This document shows, piece after piece, positions 45,780-55,191 of a DNA stretch of 64,000 bases (its first letter is position 1; each line of letters begins with the position of its first letter). Made by a program: the position numbers and the translations under genes. The notes beneath the pieces were generated by a model that was given only the letters and a program-made list of their open reading frames with translations, was not told where the DNA came from and searched no databases. The stretch is from Calliphora vicina (lineage: Eukaryota > Arthropoda > Insecta > Diptera > Calliphoridae), in the NCBI RefSeq assembly GCF_958450345.1, contig NC_088780.1, positions 49,654,033-49,718,032 of the forward strand. Direction: 5' to 3'.

Positions 45780-47180
45780 AAGCGTCCTATTCAATTTGAT
45801 TCCTATTAAATTTAATTTTTCTAGGTCCATTATTATAGAAAATTCCCACTTTTGGAGGAATCCACGCTTAGGTCAATATAAGCTTTATTTTTTCTCACCC
45901 ACGTACTTAATTTCATATTACTTTATTATAGAAAATTCAAAAAGTACCATTCGAATAAAGAAAAAGTACCACAAAATCTCCCCCTTGGATTCTTAATAAC
46001 TCAGGACCATATATGCTTAATTTCACATTTCTAGATCCATTATTAAAGAAAATTAAAAAAATCACCATTAGCAGAACGAAATATATCAGCTAACTTTAAT
46101 GTAGATAAGTTAAATAATTTAAAATATTAAAAAAGTTGCAATTTCCCTTTTCATTCTTGAACACCCGTCAAGTTTGAGAAATAAAAATACTCCCTTTTTC
46201 CAAAATTTGTTGTGCTAGAGATATTGCTCAAACGTATCAAATCTGTGTGAATGTGCTCAAGAAGAAAATATGTTTAACAAAAGTACCAAACTGTTTACCC
46301 GGATTAGGCACTCGAGTTCCAAACAAATGCAGGAAAAAAAATGTACAATATTTTCCCGTTTTTAACCCCTTTTTGATACTTTTGTTGTACCCATTTCGGT
46401 GTTAAAATTTTACTCAAATAAATTTCTGTTCGTGGTGGGAGCTCAAATATTCATATGTCTAAAAAAAACATAGTTTATAAAAAAGCACAAAAAATAATCG
46501 CAATTTTTATCCCTTAAGGGTTCAAATTTCCAAAAAGTACCAAATTAATTATTTGATAAGTAAAGAATGCAATTTAAAATTTACCCGTTTTCTACCCTAA
46601 AGCGTTAAAATTTCGAAAAAGTACCAAACGCCTGTCAGCTTTTTATAAAAACGGGGTAAGATGCATTATTTTGTTATTTTGTATCTGTGTTAGTTTCGAT
46701 TAACCCCCATTTTCTCAATATCTGGTTATCGTTTTTCGTAACGATAAACCTCCAATTAACATGTTTTTTTGTATGAGAACAGTCAATTTATCGTCACGAT
46801 AAAAAATAACCAGAGATTGAGAAAATGGGGGTAAGTCTCCCTTTTTATTTTTACTCCCATTATTGGTACCATTTTTATACCAATTCTTGTGATTTGATTC
46901 AAATAAATTTTTATCTCGTGGTGGTACCTCATAATATAATATTCATATGTCTATTTCAATTTATAGAAAATCGTATTTTATGAAAAAAGTACCAAAAAAA
47001 GAGTTCGAATTTCCAAAAAATACCAAATTCGTATTTGTTATTTTTTCATAAGTAACGAATCCGATTTAAAATTTGCTTCTATGTTTATTGGTTAAAAAGA
47101 TACATAGGGTGTTAAAAAGTACCAAAATACAGTTTTTACCCGTTTTCTCCCCTTAAAGGGAGGTCTTCAAGGAAAATAGC
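45780..47180 (+). repeat. dispersed repeat rich in AAAAAGTACCA
   Basis: The motif AAAAAGTACCA, or close variants, occurs more than eight times (for example 45942, 45962, 46535, 46616, 46985, 47115), between TTACCCGTTTTCTACCC-type stretches and AAGGGTTCAAATTTCC-type stretches. Similar sequence recurs at 62880-63240 and after the solo LTR near 41550. It looks like a repeat family with internal repetition, without open frames or clear ends. Confidence 0.5.
46703..46832. mobile_element. 130 bp near-palindromic MITE
   Basis: ACCCCCATTTTCTCAAT, then TCTGGTTATCG, is mirrored by AATAACCAGAGATTGAG and AAAATGGGGGT. The arms are about 50 bp with few differences and a central spacer of about 30 bp. It interrupts the GTACCA-rich repeat. 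TTA lies outside the left arm and AAG outside the right, so the target duplication is undecided. Confidence 0.65.
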
Positions 47181-48972
47181 TAACCTTAATTTTAAGAAAA
47201 AAGGGCCCATTTTGAAAAAAAGTCAAACAAGTTTTCGATTTCGGAAAAAAATATTCAAATTTTTAATTTTTGTTTTTAAATATTTTTTTTCAAAAGGTTG
47301 AAGAAACAGCTATCTAAACTATTTGGGACACAATTTGCTAAGAACAATAGTAGTAGGTTACATGGATACGAAAAAACACCTGCTTGGCAAAAATGTCAAA
47401 TTTTTAACCCCTCTAACTCACAGATTTATCGACCGATCTTGTTGAAAAATTGTGTCTGAATTACTATCCATATGTGCATATTTCATTCCGATCGGAAGAC
47501 ATCGTTTTCAAATGTTGGTTCACTTGACATGAAATGTCCCATATGTATTACACACTAAATCATTTATTTTTTTTTATTTTTTCCATGACTGACAAATCTT
47601 AATGATTCTATTCAGGCTATTTAGTGTTAAAACGTATGCCTGTATTTTAATAAATGTTATTATTTTGAAATTTATTAACATTTTATTTTTATTTCTAATA
47701 TAAGTTATAGTTGCAGTTTTGGTTGTATTATTAACACACATTTTATAAAATGAATAAAGATAATTGTGGGAATTTTGGAAATTTAAAACAGACGTTCAAA
47801 TACAACTACACGCAAACATGCTGCCTTTATTTATTATAAAAACTTCAACACCAGTGATATGTCTGTGTGGATTCATGCACTAACACACAAAATATTCACT
47901 TTTGAAAACAGTAATTTTCAATATCAATGTCCAATGTGAAACAATTTTAAGTCCCCACCTTTTATTTATTTATTTAGTTATTCCTTTGACCCACTCAAGA
48001 AAACTCTGCTGGACTTGACTTAATTAAAAAGAACTCAACCACACGCATTACATCTCTGCTTGTCCTTTACCTCTTATACACAACACTGATTTTCTATGAA
48101 ATTATATTTAAAATGTCTGACTGCTACCAGCCTTTTTCCATATATTCATTATATATGTACATAAGTATGTATGTAGGTCTGTATTTTTTTAATTTTTAAT
48201 TTTTTTTTGTGTCGCTGTATTGAACGTGAGAATTTTGAATAAAAGAAAAAAAGTTGAAAATGAAAAGCAAAAAAAGGCAAACTACATTTTAAGTACACGT
48301 CCTTTTCGACAGATTAAATTGATTCATTTAATGATTGGACTTTAACAAGTTAAGAACATTTCATAAAATAAACAAACAAGAGTAAAAAAGACTTTACAAA
48401 AAAAATCATATTGTTAAAAAAAAGAATAAATAACAAGAAAAAAGGACAATTTGTTGTTGCTTTTTATTTAAATTCTAGACAAAGTGCTTGTGATAAATTC
48501 GTGTCTTTTACAGATTGAAAATATTCGACACAGCAACTGCAAGTCATATCAAATAATGCTGCAAAATGTTGTTCAAGAAAAGATAAATAAGATTTAAAAA
48601 AAAAAACTTGAAGAAAAAAAAACAAACTGAATTAAAATCTACTTAAAATTTAAAGTTTTTAGGAAAAAGCCAACAACTTAAAGGTATGAAAATAAAGGCA
48701 GAAAGAAAAAAACATATTCTTAAAGTTATATCTAAAAAAAAGTATTTTGAAATTATAAGTGAATTATTTTGTTTTCAAATGGCATTTAAATTTATGAGTC
48801 TTAAACTACGATGCTATAAGTCAAAATCAATAAATGAGGAGAATTATTTTCTTCGGATTTTATTTTATGTTTTTATATAAAAAGTAAAGAAACATAAGTA
48901 GATTAATAACACTGTGCTGTAAAATTAAAATGAAGAATTATAATTTCCACACCATATATTTCTGACTCCGTT
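47181..48972. other. intergenic DNA; repeat fragment near 47400-47540
   Basis: The block AACCCCTCTAACTCACAG with CGGAAGACATCG recurs near 16965 and 3930. From about 47560 to 48960 no transposon is recognised. The sequence is single-copy in appearance, with A-rich stretches, and could include regulatory DNA of Orco, whose coding start is 6 kb downstream. No exon was identified. Confidence 0.4.
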
Positions 48973-49423
48973 CACAGAAAAAACTATTTCTTAAACCGTT
49001 TCAATTCAAATATTTGTCACATATTGAACTGGTTTCAATTATTTCATAATTGAATCAAGTATTCATTTGCTCAAAAACAAAATTTCTTGATATTTTCTAT
49101 TGAATTTTGAGTTTTGAATTTGATTATTTTGACAATTGTATATACAATTTTCGTTATTGGTTGAATTTCAAATACAAAAATTGTTGAGTAAATTATTTTC
49201 TTAATTGAAAACACATTTTCGTTAGTTTTTATGTTTCAATTACGAAAATTATATATTCATTAATTTTTGTATTTGAAATTCAACCAATAACGAAAATTGT
49301 ATATTCAATTGTCAATATAATCAAATTCCAAACTCAAAATTCAATAGAAAATATCAAGAAATTTTGTTTTTGAGCAAATGATTACTTGATTTAATTATGA
49401 AATAATTGAAACCAGTTCAATAT
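48973..49423. mobile_element. foldback element with about 165 bp arms
   Basis: The left arm starts ATATTGAACTGGTTTCAATT (49021) and the right arm ends AATTGAAACCAGTTCAATAT (49423). The arms pair almost completely to about 49185 and 49257, around a 70 bp centre. To the left, CACAGAAAAAACTATTTC (48973) looks like the outer end CACAGAGAAAACAGTTTC of the MITE at 21901, so the true left end may lie there and the matching right end may have been lost. No open frame. Confidence 0.75.
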
Positions 49424-49991
49424 GGGATAAATGGGATAAACTTCATAGAACGACTATGAATCTAATAGTTTTAAAAAAACAAATTTTTAAATCTATTGAC
49501 CATTTTTTCAAAAAAATTTAAATGGTTTAAAAAACGGTTATGTGAATTTTTACACATAGCTGTTTTTGTAGGCACATTTTGTATATGGCTTACACATAGC
49601 TACATTTGCTAACTTCTAAACCAATAAAGATATCATTAAAGGGTTTGGTGGGTAGATGTATCATTACCAAGGGTTCAAAAGGGAGCAGTAAACAAATTTT
49701 CTAAATTTTGCACATAACCGATCATGTCAGAGCAACGACGATATGTCATTTTGAAAGGTACAAAGTTTTTTTTTGCTTCGAAAATGTCGAATTGTGTGCC
49801 AAAAAAGCGTCACATGCAAGAAGTTTTGCTTTATTTCTTTAACCCTCCGTTAGTCGCAATCATTTTCAATCGAGACTAGTCTCAATGTATCAAATTGATA
49901 TCAATAAAAAATCAATTGAAAATAATCTCTTCACTTTTTATTTCGAAAACATAAAACCAATATTAATGTACATATTTAAAAGAGTATAATA
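49424..49991. other. spacer, no gene seen
   Basis: Short spacer with duplicated text GCTTACACATAGCT / TTTTACACATAGCTG near 49550-49600. No feature recognised. Confidence 0.4.
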
Positions 49992-49992
49992 G

Positions 49993-50933
49993 CGTAGACA
50001 GACGACAGCGTTAATTTGCATTAGCAGCATTAATTCAAATTAACTTGTGAATTATCGCCATCCTAATGCGCATTAGCTTTGACGTAAATACACAAAATCA
50101 AACTGAATTTATACTGAATTTAGCTATTTCAATATGGTAATACCGTTGAAATCAATCAGCTGTAGGAAAATTATTTACTATTTTAAAAGAAAACGTAACA
50201 CAGTAGAATAGAAAAAAAGAAGGAAATAAAGCTGTAACTTCTAAACGGTTAGCCCGGTTTGTATGAAATTTCGTATTCGCAAAGAGAAAGTGTTGTAGAG
50301 TTTAAGTTTTGAACTTGGAGCACCTGGGCTGATCAGGGTCGCGGCCACTGGTCCCCAAAGTAGGACACCTCGGGCATGTTAAATTTTTAAAACGATCCTA
50401 TTTCTGCATTTGTGCTCTAATTTCAAGCAAACTATGTATATAGAATCTCCGCATCGAGCACTACAAAAAACATCATCGTAGCTATCAATTACCTCTCATA
50501 GCTTAGGAAATATTCGCATTTGAAAATTAAATTTTCTAAATTTTTACCCACCCTACTCTAGTTTTTTGATAACAGCGGATCCAAGTATTTCCCGATTTTC
50601 TTCAATTTTCCTCTAGTGGACTGACAACACATGTATGTGTCAAATTGAAGAAGATTTTTTAAAAAGTAATGACTAAGTCCAAAGTTATATGCATTTGAAT
50701 TTAAAAATGTGATTTTTCGCTCATTTTTTCGCTGAGTTTTTTACGTTGCAATTAATTTGGGAAAGCTTAACATCTAGCAGAGAATTTACCAATTTGCAAC
50801 AAATTTTTTCAACATTAAACAGTTTACAAACAATCAATTGTTTACTAAATGCAAAAACTGTCGTGTGTCAGGGTTAAATTTTAATTCACATTAGTGTGCT
50901 ATTAATGCAAATTAACTCTATCGTCTGTCTACG
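49993..50933. mobile_element. inverted-repeat DNA element, 0.94 kb, 8-9 bp target duplication
   Basis: The left end CGTAGACAGACGACAG, then GTTAATTTGCATTA, is mirrored at the right end (TAATGCAAATTAAC, then TATCGTCTGTCTACG). The flanks GTATAATAG (49984-49992) and GTATAATAC (50934-50942) agree at eight of nine positions. A 9 bp duplication would suggest a Mutator-like element and an 8 bp one hAT or P; the bases do not decide. It contains a partial RB copy from 50199, so it was hit by another insertion. No transposase. Confidence 0.8.
50199..50400 (+). repeat. RB family left end within the 49993 element
   Basis: CACAGTAGAATAGAAAAA, then AACTTCTAAACGGTTAG, runs to AAATTTTTAAAACGATCC, matching 8277-8410 but keeping a GC-rich stretch (CTGATCAGGGTCGCGGCC near 50330) that the 8277 copy lacks. 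Where it ends on the right is unclear. Confidence 0.65.
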
Positions 50934-50966
50934 GTATAATACAAAAAAAATTGCAGTAAAAATATT

Positions 50967-51552
50967 AAGGGTCCTCATGTAAACGCTTAAATGCCTCGCA
51001 AACTGTGCAATCTGTGCAATTTACACTCTCGCAAATTAACTGTCAAAAAATGTATGGAAATTCGTTTGCACAACTCCGATAAGTTTGCGCGACAATTTAG
51101 ACTCGCAAACTTGAATTTATTGTGCATTTGATGAATCAGCTACTTTTGTTTAATTCTATTAATAAGAAATAAAAATCTAATAAAATATAAAAATTGTATG
51201 CATGTGAAAATTGTGTAACTTTGGAACAGAATGATTGTATTAAATGGCATTGTGTATGAAAACATTAACCAACAGCTAGAACATTAACAAAATCTTGCAA
51301 ACTATATATGTATATCACCGTTTGTTCCAAAGATTTAACTTTCGTTCAACATTTTTAAAATTAAAATTTATACCATTTGAAAATTTGTTTAAGGCTTTTG
51401 TTCAATTTATTTTTATTTGACATTTATGTATATTAAATAGAGAGAAATTTAATGTATAAACTTGCACAAAATTAGGTGGGTTCATGAAACACATCGCGTA
51501 AATTTGCACAATTGAACAAATGGGAAACTTAAACATTTAAATGAGTACCCTT
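50967..51552. mobile_element. MITE with ATT duplication, 0.59 kb
   Basis: AAGGGTCCTCATGTAAA at the left pairs with TTTAAATGAGTACCCTT at the right, with ATT directly outside both (50964-50966, 51553-51555). Inside, TTTGCACAA / TTGTGCAAA-type words recur in both orientations. A 3 bp duplication points to PIF/Harbinger-type transposition (inference). Confidence 0.7.
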
Positions 51553-51669
51553 ATTATTTTATCAAAAAATAGCTTTAAATTTAGGGCGTGTAAATAAATT
51601 TACAGTATAAAAATGTTTGCCTGTATCAACTAGATCAGTTGCGAGTAACGGAGGGTTAATTTGATAAAA

Positions 51670-52018
51670 AAGTGTCGATGAAACACACCGATTGCTCCAC
51701 AAAGCTTATGGTGAATGTGTTTCATCGGTTTCAACGCGCGAGAGATGGTTTGTGCTGTTCAGAAGTGGTGATTTTGACACGGAAGACAAAGATCGCCCAG
51801 GCTAGCCAAAAAAGACCTTGCCCTACTACTATTTGTTTCGATCGATGCAAAACGCTCTCTTTGGGATACTCTTCATTTCAGAACAGAGTATCCGATATTG
51901 GCGTGATTCGGTCTTCACCTCAAAAGATGAGCAGTTATTTTGACTCGGAAGCCATATGTTGAAAGACTAAAGCTAAAAAATTGACAAAATCCCGCATTTT
52001 TAAGTCATACACCCAATA
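51670..52018 (+). pseudogene. mariner transposase, internally deleted
   Basis: In the frame offset from the ATG at 51672, the text HRLLHKAYGECVSSVSTRE, WFVLFRSGDFDTEDKDRPGQ is the N-terminal part of a mariner transposase. It then jumps, near 51815, to the C-terminal part (FRSMQNALFG, then SEQSIRYWRDSVFTSKDEQ), ending with RIFKSYTQ before the stop at about 52018. About two thirds of the gene, including all three catalytic aspartates, is missing. The C-terminal RIFKSY[ST]Q is shared with 24180-24209, so both copies are one family. Confidence 0.85.
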
Positions 52019-52157
52019 AAATAATTATAGTATGGTTATTTTTCATGAAAAAACATATAAAATGTGTTTTAATGTTTCGATTTAACGGTTAAAGATATCA
52101 CAACAATATATGGAACTAATCAATCCTTAAATCAATACCAATATAATTTTTTGCCAT

Positions 52158-52799
52158 TTTTATACCCTCCACCACCATAAGTGGTGAATGAGTTTATCAT
52201 TCCGTGTGTAACATTGAGAAATATTCATCTGAGACCCAACAAAGTATATATTTTCTTGATCCTTATGAAATTCTAAGTCGAATGTGAGACAACCTAAAAA
52301 AAATTGACAATTTTCACATATTTTTGGTTATTTGTGTAAATATATTGCAGATAATACCATAAAACTTTACACACGTTATTTTTATAATAAATGGATTAAC
52401 TCTGGTGAAAATTATAAGAATCGGTTCATGATTTCTCCTAGCCCCCATACAAATTTCTTCCCGAAATATGGTTCTATGGTCTATAAATGCCTTCAGAATT
52501 GCAGTATCCATACAAAATTCAGCAAAAATAAGTTTCGTGCTAAAAGAAACCACAACATTAAATTTTTTGTGGATCGGCCCATACACCCATATAAAGTTCA
52601 CTTCCGAAAATCACTTAAATTAGCATAAATATCTTATAAATATCGCTATTAAGTTGAAATCTGTCATAAATAATCCCCATATATACCAAAATCGCTATAC
52701 TTAATTCTATGATGATCGGCCTATAATTGGTTATAGCTCCCATATATATCAACCTAAAAAATATGAATGCAGGAGGGTATTTAAGTCCTAACTTGTTTA
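52158..52799 (-). repeat. RA family copy, minus strand, internally shortened
   Basis: Starting from ATACCCTCCACCACCATAAG at 52164 (the family tail, reversed) and ending at AACTTGTTT near 52797 (the head, reversed). GGTTATAGCTCCCATATA and GATCGGCCTATAATTGG are interior modules. Compared with 43709-45028 about half the interior and the head hairpin are missing. Overlapping frames of about 95 codons on both strands come from the repeat. Confidence 0.75.
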
Positions 52800-52829
52800 T
52801 TATCAAATACCAAAATTCTTAAATGAGCC

Positions 52830-53290
52830 AAATTTTATTTTACAAGCTTATTTATTAAGTTCACTTTCCGGATCATATTAAATTAAATATAGTCCCGAAG
52901 AAATATTTTTTTATTGTATAAAAGCAAAAATATAGGGACTTTTTTGAAAAAAAAACGTAAAAAATACGGCGCTTTTTAATTTTTTTCAACTCTGGGTGCA
53001 TTTGTATAGGGAGGGGATAATTTAATCGCAAATATAGCGGATATTTTAGAAAAAAATAACCTAAATATCTCTTGAACTAAAAGAAATAAACATCACACTT
53101 AAGCGTTTTTTACAGATCTTCTCAAGAAATATTTATATTTTAAATTTCAGTTCATTTGAATCATAAATAGATTTTTGACGATTTTTAAAAAATGTATAAC
53201 CCGAAAAAATTAACCTCAGCTCCAACCTTGTGAAATTTCGTTAAAATATCTCCTATATTTCACGAGAAACCGAATTATTTCCAAAATCAA
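52830..53290 (-). repeat. RC-like repeat fragment, minus strand
   Basis: ATAGCGGATATTTTAG, TATCTCTTGAACTAAAAG and ATTTCAGTTCATTTGAATC are the reverse complement of the RC body at 43240-43400. Ends are eroded, and no inverted terminus remains. Confidence 0.55.
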
Positions 53291-54380
53291 AACGTTTCTA
53301 AATCACTGCGTGAAGTTGATGTCGGATTTTATTGATATTTGTTCCGATAAAATACATTCATGATGCATTTTTGAAAGTGTTCAATTAACCTTAAAAAGTT
53401 GTAATTTACTAAACAACTAAATCATTTTTTCAAGTCCTACTGTTTTTACTATTTCTTTATATTTAACACCAGCACGTTTCTCCATACATAAATCATATAC
53501 AAAAACAATTGTAAAATTTTATATGATTTTTTATCAATGGTCTTTTTGGTTTATTTATTAAAAATAGAGAATATACATATGTATTTATGTGTCAAAAAAA
53601 ATTTACATTATTAAAATAAAATAATACATTTATCAAAATTCGACAGAGAGAAATTGAAAAAAAAATGCAATTGCTTTATAACTACTACAATTTTAAAGAA
53701 ATATTCACTTATGGTTTTGTAAATCAATAAAATCCGAATTCTAAATTTTGGTGTGGAGAAAGTATTAAGAATATTTAGTAAATTTTTTTGTCAATTCGGC
53801 AAATGCATATGTATGTAATTTGCTTATATCAAAGGTCAACAACGTATAGCACAACTTAGGAATTTGGATCAACAATAAGCCAATTTTTAAGTCCCTGTGG
53901 ATGTTCTCATTTCTTGTGTACCATAGTGCACCCGTCATGTTCCTAAAAATTTTCGATTGGGTCCTCTGTACAATTCTTTCGTATTCTACGCGGCTGTCAA
54001 AAAAGTAGAATCAATGCATTTGTACGCTGCAAATTACAAGTAGAAAAGCGTAGAATGCCTTGATGCGTAGAATGCTTATAGTTGATCTACTTTCTACTTT
54101 TATAAGCGTCACAAGCGGCGCACGAACATGTCAGCTGATTTTGTTAATTTACATTATTTTTTTAATGTGTATTTTTCAATTTTAATAAATTAAAACAAGT
54201 TTAATGGTGAAAAAATAAATAAAAGCTGCAAAAAACGCGAAGTTTTTTTAATAATAAAACAAAAAATTGACGCTTAAAAAGCATCGCATGTAACTTGAAG
54301 CGTAGAATGCGAAGTAGGTATGAAAAGCACGCAATGCTTTGACGCGAAGACGCGTAGTGTGGACCTCCAGCTTTAGTTTT
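53291..54380. repeat. AT-rich DNA with GCGTAGAATGC motifs
   Basis: In 53985-54350 the word GCGTAGAATGC or close variants occurs several times (54050, 54066, 54300), with CTACGC / GCGTAG words in both orientations (ATTCTACGCGG near 53983, GACGCGTAGTG near 54348). This looks like an eroded inverted-repeat element whose ends I could not fix. No gene is seen. Confidence 0.4.
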
Positions 54381-54549
54381 ATCTATTCGCGACGGATTAC
54401 TATAAGTTGATTCGTCCCACCGGCAACATATCTTAGCACAACAAGATTCATTGCTCCACCTGTTCTGTTAAGTCTCATATAGTTTCTCATATAAGTCTCC
54501 TATAGATATCCTAAAATATTTCATAATACGCAAGCGAGTTGGATGCATG

Positions 54550-54705
54550 TTATATGGCAGTAATTTCCGCCTGAAGAGCAGTGCAGGCAATAGGTAGCCT
54601 AAAGTAGGATTTTATCCCATAGTACCCGATAAAGAATCCACCATCGACCATATTATTACTTTTGAAGCCATCAGTGTATAGCCTCATGCGAATTGGTTTT
54701 GAAAT
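54550..54705 (-). pseudogene. RNase H domain fragment of a non-LTR retrotransposon
   Basis: The minus-strand frame ending at 54550 reads MRLYTDGFKSNN, then GGFFIGYYGIKSYFRLP, then ALQAEITAI. The YTDG(S) block with its catalytic aspartate and the AE of QAEITAI are the first two RNase H motifs found at the C-terminus of I/R1/LOA-type retrotransposons. Upstream of this segment the frame turns into unrelated AT-rich text with CCCGAAAA words; downstream the domain is cut short. A reverse transcriptase of similar type lies on the same strand at 59680-60420. Confidence 0.75.
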
Positions 54706-54739
54706 GCTATTATACGGGATGATTTGATACCAAACATTT

Positions 54740-54925
54740 TGGATCAACAAAGAATATTTTGGGAAAATTTCATCTCCATACGTTTTCCCAATGAAACGAA
54801 TCTGAAAATTGTAAATTTTAGAAGAAAACTTATTAAGAAATTCCCGAAAATTCCCGACAAACATTTCCAGAAAATTAACAAAAAAATATTCCCGAAAAAT
54901 TTTTCACTTGTAGGAACCCTACTTT
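54740..54925. repeat. hAT-related fragment with TTCCCGAAAA words
   Basis: TTCCCGAAAATTCCCGA near 54840 and ATTCCCGAAAAATTTTTC near 54890, followed by AGGAACCCTA at 54916, look like the eroded right end of the TAGGGTTTTT...CCCGGGAATT hAT family seen at 34682 and 39367. The left end is not recognised. Confidence 0.45.
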
Positions 54926-54929
54926 AATG

Positions 54930-55068
54930 AGGATCGGTCCATAATTAGTCATAGCGCCCATATATGGTCCACTTCCGGTAATCACGATCGGTCCATAATT
55001 TGCTCCAATATACGGTGTAGGGTATTATATGGTCTGTGTTGACCGAATATACTTTCTTACTTGTTAAA
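54930..55068 (-). repeat. RA family head region, minus strand
   Basis: ATCGGTCCATAATTAGTC, AGCGCCCATATATGG, GTAGGGTATTATATGG, then a GGTC-TGTGTT-GACC hairpin, then CTTTCTTACTTGTT at the end. This is the reversed head of an RA copy. It ends about 120 bp before the Orco coding start, so it lies in the intron or leader region upstream of that exon. Confidence 0.7.
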
Positions 55069-55191
55069 CTATTAAAAAAAGTATAATATAATGTTATTAC
55101 TAGCCATTGAATAGTCCTCTGAAACTTGGAGTTATTTATACATCAATATGTTGTATATTAATTTAACGTTTAACTAACTTTATCTCCACAG
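55069..55191 (+). other. end of a 5' leader intron of Orco (splice acceptor next to ATG)
   Basis: The bases before the start codon read AACTTTATCTCCACAG followed directly by ATG at 55192. A pyrimidine-rich tract with CAG immediately before the ATG is a splice acceptor, so the first coding exon most likely follows an intron in the 5' untranslated region. The non-coding first exon and the promoter must lie upstream, in this window or beyond; I could not locate them. Confidence 0.7.

Noticed and set aside
52314..52628. Facing 95- and 98-codon frames
   Set aside because: Both lie inside an RA repeat copy; open on both strands because of repeat composition.
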